This document shows positions 1 to 11,885 of a stretch of DNA of 64,000 nucleotides, piece after piece; positions within the stretch are counted from its first letter, which is position 1; every line of letters starts with the position of its first letter. The DNA comes from Arenicola marina (lineage: Eukaryota; Annelida; Polychaeta; Arenicolidae), in assembly GCA_964019135.1 (NCBI GenBank), contig OZ025260.1:27770254-27834253 (forward strand), read 5' to 3'. The notes below the pieces were generated by a model. That model saw only the letters and a program-made list of their open reading frames with translations. It made no database searches and was not told the origin of the DNA. Position numbers and translations under genes: made by a program.

Positions 1-338
1 GGCCACAGAATGTTCATACATGTATATATGTGTGGACGTATGTAGGGCAAAACCTATATAAATCACAGTTTCACAAAATGGCCACTAAACAGAAGAGCAA
101 AGATTGGAAAGGGGCACCCCGGGGGGGCGGGGGGGGGGCACCACGACTGTGGTTTTCGATCACCAGGCATCAATGTATAGAGGCGATACAGCCACACGCA
201 GGTTCAAAGGACTACTGCGCCATGACACTTTGATGTGATGTAGTCTGCAGCGATCCATAAAGCTGTTGATATATTTAGTTTTTACGTTATTGATATATGT
301 AATGTTACGAGGCCAACTGGAGCCCTACAATTACAATT

Positions 339-910
339 ACCCACGCCCTCCAAACCCGGCCCCCTAAGCCCCCGCCCCCCAGCTTCAGAACTCCAACCCC
401 CGCCCTCGAACCCCCCTCCCTCCAACCCCAGCCCACCAACCCCTGCCCCATAAACCCCCGCCCTCCAACCCCCGCTCTCCAACCCCCGCCCTCCAACCCC
501 CGCCCACGCACCCATGCCCCCTAAACCCCCGCCACCCAAAACCTGCCCCCTAAACCCCCGCCCTCCAGCCCCTGAACACTAACCCCCGCCCCATCTAACC
601 CCTGGCCGCTCCACCTCACGCCCGCTTCAATCCCTAACTCCAACCCTAGCCCTTCAACCCCCTCGCTCCAACCCTCGCCCCCTCCAACCCCTGGCCCCTC
701 TACTTCGCGCTCGCTCCAACCCCAGGCTCCGACCCCCGCCCTCCAAACCCCGCCCTCCAACCCCGCTCTTAAACCCCCGCCCCATCCAATCCCGCCGTTC
801 CAACCCCCGCCCTACACCCCCGCTTCACCCCGTGCCCACTTCAACCCCAACTCCAACCCCCGCCCTCCAACCGCCGCCCTCCATCCCCCGCCCGACCACC
901 CGCCCCTCCC
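339..910. repeat. C-rich minisatellite (CCAACCCCCGCCCT-like)
   Basis: Degenerate tandem repeats of about 14 bp built on CCAACCCCCGCCCT fill this stretch. The minus strand is correspondingly GGGGG-rich, with runs spaced closely enough for G-quadruplex formation. Open frames on the minus strand translate to Gly/Trp/Val-rich repeats and are products of base composition, not genes. Confidence 0.9.
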
Positions 911-1532
911 CCCCGTCTCATGTGAAGGATAGCACCCTCTTGCATGCCTTTGTCCGCTGCCCCCCCCCCACCCAGCCCGCCCCTGCCCTCTCCCCGTGAC
1001 CTATAGGCCGTTGACAAGACGTGTGAGGGCCCCAGCTGTGACACCTGTGTCACAAAGACGATGTCACCATGACCATACCTAGATTGATGGCTCACTTCAA
1101 AGCCCGCCATGATTGCAATCCAGGCCAGGCTAGGGCCGACTAATTATTATGACAAGAACAACATGGAGATGGAACGTCTTTTGAGCTCGCTTCCTTCTTA
1201 CGATAGAGGGAGACACCGTCTGTCACATGCCAAGCCGTTATAACGTTTCTCAAGGACAAATACAGACAGTTATTTACCAGAAAACTAAATAATAATATAG
1301 ATTCAAGTATTATAAAACACTGTATTTTCTTCATCCATGCGGAAACTAGTGAGGTTCTAGCGGTTCTAGTTCTATCGTAATATCATCCTTCTTTCATTTT
1401 TTTTTGCCTGTATATATGCATCTACAATCTTTCTGCTTTTCTCCCATGTTGGTGGCCTTCTCTGCTCTTTGACACTTATCTGAGGTAACAAACACGTAGG
1501 CTCTCTGCTACTTCCATTAACATTAGCTACTT

Positions 1533-1562
1533 CCCCCGCCCCCCCCCCCCCCCCCCCGCCTC
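1533..1562. repeat. Poly-C tract
   Basis: A near-uninterrupted cytosine run with two single G interruptions. It is one of many G or C homopolymer tracts longer than 10 bp in this window. Confidence 0.9.
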
Positions 1563-1887
1563 CCCACCCCGGCCACTTAAACCCCCTCCTGACTTTGGCT
1601 CTGCTTAAATACATATTATGCAGTCTCTTTCTCTTGAATGTTTGTTTCCCTTCTCTTGCCCTGCTATTTGAACGATATCTCTTGACAAACGCACATTTAT
1701 AAATCCGGTTTACATGCACTTCAGCATCGCACTACTTTATGCCGTTACATGATTTACGTGCAGGAAATGTAAACAGACGCTGCTTCAGAGAGTGTAAACG
1801 AGGGATTTGCGTGATCCCGCCTAATCTGGCTTCACAGCTGTACAACCCGGAGTTGATCCATATGAACTCTGCGGCGTTGACATACCT

Positions 1888-2187
1888 GGGACCGTATCCA
1901 GAAACCTAGCGTAAGTTACTACGTCGTAGGCTATCACACCTCCATATTCATAAACCTCACATAGCTTATGCACGAACAGCGCTTTTCCATCGCCATTTTC
2001 ATCCAGCCTTACCTGTCACTGGTTTGTAGTGAAGCTCATGAATATAATTCTAGCACTTCCTTCATTCAGAAATTCCACCTCTTGGGTGAATGATATTCTA
2101 TTTTGGACCTGATATTCGCTCGACAATTGTTAAGCTTATCGCTAAGTACATTTGCGTCGCATAAGTGTGGTTTATGAATACGGCCCC
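1888..2187. mobile_element. Short TIR element (MITE-like), about 300 bp
   Basis: The left end GGGACCGTATCCAGAAAC is an imperfect inverted copy of the right end GTTTATGAATACGGCCCC. An internal copy of the same end motif, CCATATTCATAAACCTCAC, follows at about 1941. There is no coding capacity. Size and structure fit a miniature inverted-repeat transposable element. I saw no unambiguous target-site duplication, so the exact ends are uncertain by a few bases. Confidence 0.65.
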
Positions 2188-2905
2188 ACTGGAAGGTAGA
2201 AGTTGTGAACTTAAATTTGGCCCTATGCTCATCCTAAAAAAAATGGACACTTTGAAAATATTTGATATATCTAGGGTGGGGCTATGGTTTACTTGTAAAA
2301 ACAAAAAAATCTGGCTCTCAATTGCTTCTTAAGTAAATCTTGCTTTTGCCTGTTACAGAACAAAATATTTCATTAAAAAAAATCAGGCCTTTGTACTAAT
2401 AATAATGAAGCCATGACAAGAACCAGAAAACAATGTTGGTCTCCCCATGGGGCCACAGCGCTTGCTAGACTTTATTTTGTAAAAAATATAACTTTTTTTT
2501 CTGTCCTTTACGTTGTTCCGTAATGGTTGCTGACAATGGCTCATAAAACAGTGGGTTTGGCGCAACTAACTAAATGCATTCACTATAACAGTTACGTTTT
2601 TACAGGTTTTATTACTTCTACGAGTTCGACTTACGGTCATAACTTCGCCTTTATCCGATTGGTCACTACGCTATTATTCAATATCTTCGGCTGTGTTCTG
2701 CCATAAATATTTCATTTTGTGTATTTATCATAGCAACTATTAAGTGGATAGTACTTGCCACTGGCACCTTCCGCAGTCTATTAATCCGATCCATGTCCTG
2801 TAACGACCATTTATCGTTAAACATACCGTTATAATCTGCAGATCGTCTTCCGCTAATCTCATTAATATTTTTACTGCAAATTGCCAATTGCCTATCAACC
2901 GGCCA

Positions 2906-2996
2906 ACAGGGGTGGGTTGGGGGGAGGAAAAGAGGCGCCGGTAATGGGTGGTGGTGTGGGTGGGGGGCGAGTGGGGGGGGGGTGGCGGGGGGGCAC
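2906..2996. repeat. G-rich low-complexity tract
   Basis: Runs of G separated by T or GTG (GGGTGGTGGTGTGGGTGG-like). A similar tract occurs at 3178-3240. No gene is visible between 2200 and 3640. Confidence 0.8.
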
Positions 2997-3711
2997 TATT
3001 AATGACCGCTAAATGAGAGAGATGCTCGTTCGGCTATTAAGTTAATATTGTCGGAGCTGCTGTCAGACACTCGAGGCGAGCTGAAATGTACACCGTGGGC
3101 GGCAACACAACAAAGGGACGGAGGTAGGCGAGGTGAGAACGCCCAAACAAACTGTGAGACCGCCGCTGGGTGAGGGGGAAGCCGTAGGGGGTGGGGACAT
3201 GAGTAGCCGCTGAGGAGGGAGGGTGGGGGGGAGGGTGCAGCCTGCAAGACTTCAGCTCAATGTCAGTGTTCTCTAAGCTTGTTATTGACCTGCGTGACGC
3301 TTTTTAAGTCGGGACATAAATATTCGGCCCACTTATATGTCTTTGTGTGGGAGGAGGGGGGGGGGCTGTCGCGTGTTCCCACGGGAGTAGCTTTAGGTAG
3401 AGAAAGTCAAACGCCTAAAATGCTCCTCTGAGACATGTTTAGGGCTACATTTTATTAAGTTATTTGACCATGTTAAATGTCATACTTAAGCCGTTTTGCA
3501 GGTAGCTCCACTTGGCCTCTGAGCTGACAAGATAAACGTTGAGACTTTTATGACATCATTGACAAAGACACACTTATGACATCATCGTGGCAAGCCGGGA
3601 CATACAGGTGTCAATGTTCCTGCAGCAAACGTTTGCGCCAAGATGTTCCTGAAATTCTTAGTCAGTACCATACCCGAGGTCTTCGCTGTGGATGCATATA
3701 TCAAAATTTAC

Positions 3712-3822
3712 ATTTATAGCCATGTACATTCCTCATATACATTAACCATGTATGCATTACCCATCTACATTCCCCATGGAAATTACTCATATACATTACC
3801 CATGTACCTTTCTGCTTATTGT
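3712..3822. repeat. Short degenerate tandem repeat (CATATACATTACCCATGTA-like)
   Basis: About five imperfect copies of a roughly 20-bp unit combining CATRTACATT with ACCCATGTA. The open frame across it encodes Tyr/Thr/His-rich sequence with no recognisable domain. Confidence 0.6.
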
Positions 3823-4465
3823 CAGATCTAGATAATACACTTGATAAATTTAACAGAAATGAACCAATCCAAACAAATTCCTATACACATTTGCAATCAT
3901 GATAAATGGAACGTAATTTACGGTATATTGCAGTCACTCTAAAATACGAAGTCATACGGACATGTGGTTACCGACTTCTCTCCGACGCAAAATTAAGTAT
4001 CTAGGCTCCAGAAGAGAGGGCGGGGCTCACCGTGGGTGGAGTAGGAGAGAAGCAGCCCCCCGAGCGAGAACATCCGCCCCACCTCCAGTGCCGTGGTGTC
4101 AGCTTCCATTGGCTGCCATGGTAACGGTCTCCTTCTGGGATTACTCGGAGGAAGGCGAGGCGGAGTGAAATGTGACCTGACCGGTCTAAATATACGTTTT
4201 CCGGTCTGATCTGTCGCGTATTCTTTATGTGAAAACATATTTAGATACGTTCACCCTATAACTTGCAATACATCTTTTAGGTCTCAATGTTAACCAACTC
4301 TGATTTGCATTGCGATCTGCATCAGCACGCAGTGACGTCACAGGACAGTTACCCTGAACAAAATTGTATACCTAGCCACGACTGTAGCCATGGGCTTTAA
4401 GTTTATTAGACATATGTAAAAATCGTTCCGATATGGATATACAGGTCGAATAGAATGAAGCGGTC

Positions 4466-4637
4466 CAATGCAGGGGCGGATCCAAGGGGGACCCCCCCCC
4501 CCTTTTAGGGCCGAAATGTATACCATTTAACAGGAAAACCGAATGAAAGCCAAAACCGGGCCCCCCTATCCAGCATATCGGCATCCAACCCTGAAACCGG
4601 CCCCCCATCCAGATTTTCTGGATCCGCCCCTGCAATG
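4466..4637. mobile_element. 162-bp TIR element with 5-bp target duplication
   Basis: The left terminus CAGGGGCGGATCCA (4471) and right terminus TGGATCCGCCCCTG (ending 4632) are perfect inverted repeats. The element is flanked on both sides by CAATG (4466-4470 and 4633-4637), consistent with a target-site duplication. The interior is C-rich and non-coding. Related termini appear near 32158-32170 and, degraded, near 35750. The family resembles MITEs mobilised by cut-and-paste transposases, but the superfamily cannot be fixed from the ends alone. Confidence 0.8.
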
Positions 4638-5086
4638 TACACCAAGATGTCCGACAAACTGTGTCTATCGTTAAGACGGTGTTTATAATGCGAGGAGCTA
4701 TTGCCAGTATATTTTACTGAAGGGTTGGCATAAGGTCCCATAGAACGAATCGGTCTGGCTCTATGAACCAGAACCGAACTTACGGGTCATATAGAACACA
4801 TGGCAAGGCGTGACGCCTACACGAAACTTCGGACATGTGGATAATTCTTCCCGCAAAAGCATGGTCTTACGATCATTAAATTAAATTCTACTTTGGTTTG
4901 CCATAGTTTGAGGCCAGACATGCTTATGAGTCAGCAAATGTCGTATTTGGATATTAAAATTATGTTACTTTCCTTTTATATTAGATCTATTCCAATATAA
5001 TGCTTTGTGAAAATATACCGAAGCAGTCGTGAGAAGTATTAAAACATCAGCGTTTTTTTAATTTTTTTATTTAGCGAATTTAACAA

Positions 5087-5110
5087 AAAGGGCAGGTTTT
5101 GCTGCCCTTT
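5087..5110. other. Small perfect hairpin
   Basis: AAAGGGCAG and CTGCCCTTT form a perfect 9-bp stem around a 6-nt loop (GTTTTG), preceded by T-rich and A-rich sequence. No function is assigned. Confidence 0.6.
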
Positions 5111-5282
5111 AAGAAATGGAGGAATCCCATTACCTTATTCTGTTTGTAACAGGCCGGGTGGTTACCAGCGACACTGAAAGTATAGCCCGTGGCGAAAAAC
5201 CCGGTTTGAATCCGGGAAATGTTGTGGAGGGAGACTGACAGTAAGAGCTATCATTAGGCCATCAGGACAGGGATAGTTATAC

Positions 5283-5660
5283 CCGGGGTAGCGGGGTGGG
5301 GGCGGGTCGGGGTAGGCAGGCGTATTCATTGAGTCACATCCGGGTGACCGGCAGCGTGCCCAGGGGTGATAGGGGGGGGGGGCAGAGGTTCCGGGGTAAC
5401 GGATTGGGGGGTCGGGGTGAGCAGGGAGCAAGGGCCCGGAGTCACAACCGGATGGTAAGGGGAAGAGGTCGGTGTCGGGGTGGGCGTGGGTTGGTTGCAA
5501 ATAACGGACCAGTGTGCTTGCTTGGTGGAAGGGGTAAGCAGGAGGGTGGGGGGGGGGGGTGTTAACTAGTTGGGGGAGGCAGCGCTGGGTGAGTAAAGAG
5601 GAGTGTTGTGCGATGGGGTGAAAGGTGGGGGGAGGGCAAGGGAAGCATGGGATCTTGGCT
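5283..5660. repeat. G-rich low-complexity region
   Basis: Degenerate GGGGT and GGTAAGCAGG-type units with long G runs. No coding gene is supported here. A second GC-rich patch with mixed C and G runs follows at 5990-6210. Confidence 0.7.
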
Positions 5661-6459
5661 GTTTCCCTCGCAGGGGTCACTTCATCAAACTAGCGGTTGG
5701 CAGCCACGTGGCTGGCGGCGATGTGCAGGCCACTGTCGGGGTTGTCCACACTGCAGTAACGTGCTGCCCAAAGATAACACACAAACGTCGGCGCTATGAT
5801 AGGATGTGTCTGCCGGCATTTCACAACGACAGGGGGTGGGGGGGGGGGTAGCCTGGGGTGAAGTTGGTGCAACAATTAACATAGAGGGAGATATGAGGAT
5901 CTTTCTGCAGCCACCTACCTCCCAACGGTGACCTCGACGCCAATCAGAACAGCTATAGCGGCCGATAAGCCATGTCCGGCCCTGTGATGTGCCCCCCTCT
6001 CCCCTACCCCCCCCCTCCCCCACCCCTATGCTGCCAAGGCTACCACTGCCAGCGCCACTCCCTCGTCCCCTTCTGTATCTGACCGTGGTCCGGTAACGAG
6101 TGTGCCCCGGGGGCATGACAGCGGTGGGCGGGGGCCTGCATTCCTACAGGGTGGCGGGGGAGGGGGTAGGGGTAGCGGGAGGGGACGTGACACTGCCAGA
6201 GCTTCCCCCCTTCCCACTTACTATGCTTGCAATGCACTTATGTTTACCTCGGACAAAGTTCCGTTCCATTACACTACGTCAAGGCCATGTTAAATCCATA
6301 ACATATTCCCATAGATCTACTGCTTGGGCCGCGCGCAACCCACAGGAAGCTTTGTCAGTCACTGAGTCTGCCATCACCTTCTTCCCTCCCTCCTCCAGGC
6401 AGTAACTCATACCGCAGCCCCACTATTGTTTTGTTCACATAATCCCACCATCTGGACCA

Positions 6460-7535
6460 TTGACCACGTGACCCATGTCGTGGGAAACTCGATCATTGAC
6501 CACGTGACCCATGTGGTATAAAGCTCAATCATGGACCACGTGACCCATGTGGCATAAAGCTCAATCATTGACCACGTGACCCGCGTGGAAGTGAGCTCGA
6601 TCTGACCACGTGACCCATGTGGTAGGGAGCTCGATCATTGATCACGTGACCCATGTGCATGGTAGAGAACTCGATCATTGACCACGTGACTCATGTGGTA
6701 GAGCTCGATCATTGACCTCGTGGCCCATGTGGTAGGGAGCTCGATCATTGACCACGTGACCCATGTGGTAGGGGGCTCGATCATTGACCACGTGACCCAT
6801 GTGATAGGGGGCTCGATCATTGACCACGTGACCCATGTGGTAGGGGCCTCAATCATTGACCACGTGACTCATGTGGTAGAGCTCGATCATTGACCTCGTG
6901 GCCCATGTGGTAGGGAGCTCGATCATTGATCACGTGACCCATGTGCATGGTAGAGAACTCGATCATTGACCACGTGACTCATGTGGTAGAGCTCGATCAT
7001 TGACCTCGTGGCCCATGTGGCAGAGAGCTCAATCATTGACCACGTGGCCCATGTGGTAGGGAGCTCGATCATTGACCACGTGGCCCATGTGGTAGGGAGC
7101 TCGATCATTGACCACGTGGTCCATGTGGTAGGGAGCTCGATCATTGACCACGTGGCCCATGTGGTAGGGAGCTCGATCATTGACCACGTGGCCTATGTGG
7201 CAGAGAGCTCGATCATTGACCACGTGGCCCATGTGGTAGGGAGCTCGATCATTGACCACGTGGTCCATGTGGTAGGGAGCTCGATCATTGACCACGTGAC
7301 CCATGTGGTAGGGAGCTCGATCATTGACCACGTGGTCCATGTGGTAGGGAGCTCGATCATTAACCACGTGACCCATGTGGTAGGGAGCTCGATCATTGAC
7401 CACGTGACCCATGTGGTAGAGGGCTCGATCATTGACCACGTGGTCCATGTGGTAGGGAGCTCAATCATTGACCACGTGGCCCATGTGGTAGGGAGCTCGA
7501 TCATTGACCACGTGGCCCATGTGGCAGAGAGCTCG
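6460..7535. repeat. 36-bp tandem array carrying an E-box in each unit
   Basis: About 30 units of 36 bp, each containing TTGACCACGTGRCCCATGTG followed by GTAGGGAGCTCGATCA. By eye 27 of the 30 units carry the palindrome CACGTG; three units (near 6717, 6897 and 7004) have CTCGTG instead. A block at about 6638-6735 recurs at about 6926-7023, offset by 288 bp or exactly eight units, which indicates a second level of duplication. Because 36 is divisible by three, several frames stay open and encode His/Val/Asp repeats. These are not credible proteins. Confidence 0.95.
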
Positions 7536-7549
7536 GTTTCTTGGTGACG

Positions 7550-7608
7550 CCGAGCTGGTTGCCCCCGGGAGTTGGGTTGCCCCCGGGGGTTAGGTTGCCC
7601 CCCGGGAG
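7550..7608. repeat. Short GTTGCCCCCGGG repeat
   Basis: Three imperfect copies of a roughly 20-bp unit containing GTTGCCCCCGGG directly follow the 36-bp array. Confidence 0.7.
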
Positions 7609-7609
7609 G

Positions 7610-8595
7610 TGCCCACTCAGAAAAGCCAGCTGCAACGACTCTTAGACCGACTTTTAAAGGGCGTGTGCATTATAAACTCTTACTGTAGGAAAAACAGTTG
7701 TAACGAGCCAAGGCAAACGAAGCAGTCAGCGATTACCCGAAACGATATTCCTGTATATGTGGTCTTCTTGTGTTATGAAACAAATACTGGTGTTGGTAAC
7801 ATAGCCATAACCTTCCGGCTAAACAGGCAAAACTCATGGCTAACTAACTAATAGCGCGGAATTCTAATTTACCGGCATGTGTCTTTAGCACCCTGTTATA
7901 TGGCAACGAATGCTCAAGTATTAGCCAACACCAACCTGCCAAACATTCTGGCCCCTATTAAACACGTCCGCTAAGGGCACGTTGGTCATAGACTATGCAG
8001 CTCGGTCGTGACCCACAAGATACACCCTATGGCTATGGAATAATACTACGGCCAAATTCCAGATGCTTCATTTTACATGTCATTCACGTGAATAACATTA
8101 TATTCATGTAATTTTCAAACTCTTTGTCCATCTTTTAAAAGTCCTTATGCTACTATTTGTTCTCTTTATTATTTGTATATCCTTGCTTGCTTTATTGCAA
8201 AGCAAGTTCCCAAAGTAAAAATATGGCATATGAAATGAAAACAAAACAATGTAAAACTTGGCCGCGATATTGGGGCAATAATTCCAAGTTCTATATTCTT
8301 TATATAGAATTTATATTTATATATTTATAGAATTGTGGCCCTAATATCATTCCATATATCGCCGCCGGAAAAAGACCAACTGGACGGCCAAAGTGACAAG
8401 TAATGAAAGATTTCTTCATCGAAACGGATTCCCGGAAAGTGTTGGTGGCTCGTGATTGGGGGTTGAAGTTGTCACGTTCCGTGCGGGATGGAGTGCCCCC
8501 CCCCCTCCCCCCCCGACCTGGGGATGGGGGGGGGACACTTGTAGGTACAAATCTGGTTGTAAGGAATTCCGCGGGGGCACCTTGATGTCTGACAG
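7610..8595. other. No gene detected
   Basis: AT-rich unique-looking sequence, with a TATATAGAATTTATA-type AT-rich patch at 8290-8335 and a CCCC/GGGG stretch at 8497-8535. No open frame shows a recognisable domain. Confidence 0.5.
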
Positions 8596-8712
8596 AGCGG
8601 ACATTTGTGATGAAAAAGATACCGCAGCTATAGAGCGAACATTTATGATGAAAAAGATATCTCTATAGAGTGGACATTTATGATGAAAAAGATACCCCTA
8701 TAGAACGGATTG
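8596..8712. repeat. Three-copy 37-42-bp repeat, also dispersed
   Basis: Three consecutive imperfect units contain GGACATTTRTGATGAAAAAG and end in CTATAGARYG. A related block with GCGGACATTTCTGATGAAAAAG, a following GCGAYCGGG and a G run occurs near 51124-51190, so this is part of a dispersed repeat family and not a private minisatellite. Confidence 0.7.
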
Positions 8713-9779
8713 CGACCGGGCCGGGGGGGGGGGGTGACACTCCTGCCTAAAGTAGGCCCACACGTAACCGGCAGACTAGCAGAAAAGCTCCGCCACTCAC
8801 CAATGTAGTGACACAAATGTCGCCAAACCGTGAAATACTTTACCTTACAATGATGAAATAGCCGCAATATCGCTCATGTTAAACGCCAACCAACCAACCA
8901 GCCTCCAACTTCACGACCACTCCACACATGGTGACGTCATAGATCGGCCCAACGATACGGACTCACTCTTAACTGATATCCCTCGTCTCTAGCAATAAAG
9001 GGGACCCGCTTCGCCCAGCCACTCCACGGTAAAGGGACCCAGCGGTGCAGGGTCTTGTGATTGCCTGGGGCGGCAAGGTGAAGATGATATCTCGGCTCCA
9101 GAGTGATGGTGAACAGACCTCCGTCTCTTGGTCATAACACATCAAAAAGAACTTTGGCAATATTACTCCGACAATCGCCGGGTGACGATGGAGATGCCTA
9201 TCGCTGGCTGGTGAAGGGGTCCTCACATGTTAATAACTAGTAAAATTGGGTTTGATAACAATAATTACATTGTTGGTGGTGCGAGAGATAACGACGGCTC
9301 TTTGGTTTTTTATCACACATCAAGGGAAGTGGGCGGTATGTTGTAGCAGACATGCGGTATGTAGCGGTAACTAGCGGTATGAAAGCCCCACGTAGGAACG
9401 TGAGGCAGGCGGCAGAGTGGTCGCTTTGTTACCTTACCTTGTGTCTCCAGGGCCGAGAGGGTCTGCAGAAGTACTATAGGGATGTGAATGGCATTCGAAC
9501 GACAAAGTACATTTCAGCTCACGCAGCAATTTTTTACTTAAAAATGATGGTATTCGAAATATTTGGGAAATACATTTAGAACACATTGTCTGACTATAAA
9601 TGTAACCCTTATGAGAAATAGATCTGTCATCGCATGATGAAAGGTATAAAACTGTCGCAATGTGCATATTTCGATGTCGTAGTACACAAGAAAGCCACAC
9701 TTTTTCACATGAGATGCACTAATTATGCCCAAAAAAGAGGCTTAGCCACATATGTGGGTTTTAATTGCATACAATTGGT

Positions 9780-9890
9780 GTACTTCAATGCTAAGAACAT
9801 AAATACATCATTTCCATTCAAAATAGTGTTTTAGAAAAATATTGCTGGCTGAGTAACTTTAATAGAGATCAAAATGTAATATACTCTTCA
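9780..9890. repeat. Dispersed repeat shared with 50755-50850
   Basis: This block (AATGCTAAGAACATAAATAC, then CATCATTTCCATTCAAAA and AAAAATATTGCTGGCTGAGT) matches the block near 50757-50840 with scattered substitutions, in the same orientation. It is a diverged interspersed repeat of unknown class. Confidence 0.65.
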
Positions 9891-11885
9891 ATAACATACC
9901 GTAATATACTCGTTAGAACGCTCGCAATAATAAACATATAAAGCACGAAAGGCGATCATAGACAATGAAATGTGCGACAGAATGTCTTTGGGCGTAATGC
10001 ACTAGGTGGTCTAGGCCATTCTGCTAGCGACTCATGTCGCACTAAATTAAAATCATGATACCAAAGATGTCGTAGTACGTGTACTGAAAAGTCAATGAAA
10101 AATAAACATTTTATCAACGGTAAAACCAAAATCAGTAAGACATCACACAACCGCTTAAATGAAAAGAAATTGAATTCGCACTTTCCGAAGTCAAAGCAAC
10201 AGTGGAATCATTAACACAGATTTATTAACACAGATTATTTTCGTGGACAAAATGTTTGCTGTCCAGGAATTAATAACAATAAATATTAATAACAAGAACA
10301 AGGCACAAGGGAAGTGTGGACAAAACCGCGCTGTGCGTTGTCCACAAAATGACTCGTTGTATGATCAACGCCATCTTTATTATTTATATGTATTTATTTA
10401 TATGTGCCTTACGGTTTACATTCAGCAGACGCCCAGCTCCTTAACACACCTACACGGTTCACCACTACCCCGCCAGAAATATAACGCGTTCCTAACAGTC
10501 CCATTGCCTCTTTTTCTTTTCCTCGAGTTTCCGCAGCCGCTATCTGTGACAGAAAGTCGGCCTCTGTTGTTGCCGCCGTGGGGTATCAGGCCCAAATCCC
10601 CCCCCCCCCCCCGCCCCAGTCCCCTCCCTGGCGGGTCTCAGACCCAGATCCCACCCGTCCAGTCCACTTACCGGTCGGCAGGGGGAGCAGTTTATCGGGG
10701 CGGCTATCAGTGACAACCACTAGCCGCCCGATGACAGGCCTCTTTTAACACAACAGTCCTACTTCCACATAGTACCGGCGGTCGGACAAGATTTAATTCC
10801 CGGCTAGCTGCTCTGTTTATTATGTCACGCGGCTCCAAGATTCAGTTGCCGAGAGACAAACCATTTAAGATCGCGTATTAAGTAGGGGTTGGGGGTTGGG
10901 CGAGGTAGGGGGGGTGGGAGGGTGCCAGGAGAGGGAGAGGATGTGGGCTAGGGGCCAAGGGTGAGAGGGGGACCAGGAGAGGGAAGGATTATCAGTTGCT
11001 CTCTCCGTTCTGCTTATCTCTTCCTTCATCGTTCCCGAACACACGTCGTTCACAGACAGCTTTTAACACTTGCCCTTAGTGTAATGTACGGGAGCTATTA
11101 AGTACGTATGTACCAATGGGGAGTGGTAGTTCTGAGTCAGGCTCCATGTCGTAGATAGGGGAAGTTAGTGATCATTTATAACGACCCACTATCAGGCGTC
11201 GCTCTTTTTCTCAAGCCCATAGAAGTTGCTGTGCACCGATGTAACATTCATTACACACCCACCCACCCACCCAGCCGCCAACCCCGCCCCCGCCGCCATA
11301 CTCAACCCGGTGGCCCTAACCAACCCCCCCCCCCCCTTGGCAGCTGGTGGTAAGAGGCACTTTGCCTAAGTGATCTGATGATCTTCATTCGGCTACTGTT
11401 TGTTGTTCTTATTGTCTTGATGACAATTGACACGGATCCCGTCTGGCCTTGGTGACCCTGGGCTAACCCGGGGTGGGAGATGGGGCGTGGGGGGGGGGAT
11501 TGGGGGGGGGGGGGCGTCCTAGGCCATCCCCGCCCCGTGCAACTAGACCCACAGTCACTCATATTCCTGGCACAGCGGTGAGTCAAACAGGGCCAGAGTG
11601 GCCGGGTGGGGGGTGGTGGAGGGAGGTGGGGAGCAGGGGGTCCCGCAACCCAAGCCGAGGTTTGGTGTTAGCAGGTTAGCGGGTGGACTAGCAGTTTGGG
11701 AAGAAGATAGACAAGACGACCTTGAGTGACATTGAGAACATTCCTCCTCACACCATGGCGCCCGGAGATGAAGTGTCATGTTTATTAGTGAGGGACTGAG
11801 GTTGGGGGGTCATTCGAAGCTACCCCTATCTCTTGCAGCAATGGAAACGGTGGGCGGTAGAGGAAGTGGGGCATGGGGGCATTAG
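9891..11885. other. No gene detected; simple-sequence patches
   Basis: Mostly unique-looking sequence with C or G homopolymer tracts near 10596-10612, 11325-11338 and 11492-11513, and a G-rich patch at 10885-10990. The predicted open frames lack any recognisable domain. Confidence 0.5.

Noticed and set aside
5160-5226. Possible tRNA: CCCGG-TTTGAAT-CCGGG T-arm with B-box-like core (5200-5216)
   Set aside because: The T-arm is perfect but no acceptor stem or anticodon arm could be formed, so at most it is a decayed tRNA-related fragment.
6460-7535. CRISPR-like regular repeat
   Set aside because: Repeats are directly adjacent with no unique spacers, and the genome is eukaryotic.
7008-7547. 179-codon His/Val repeat frame
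   Set aside because: The 36-bp E-box array keeps frames on both strands open; unit differences do not respect codon positions.
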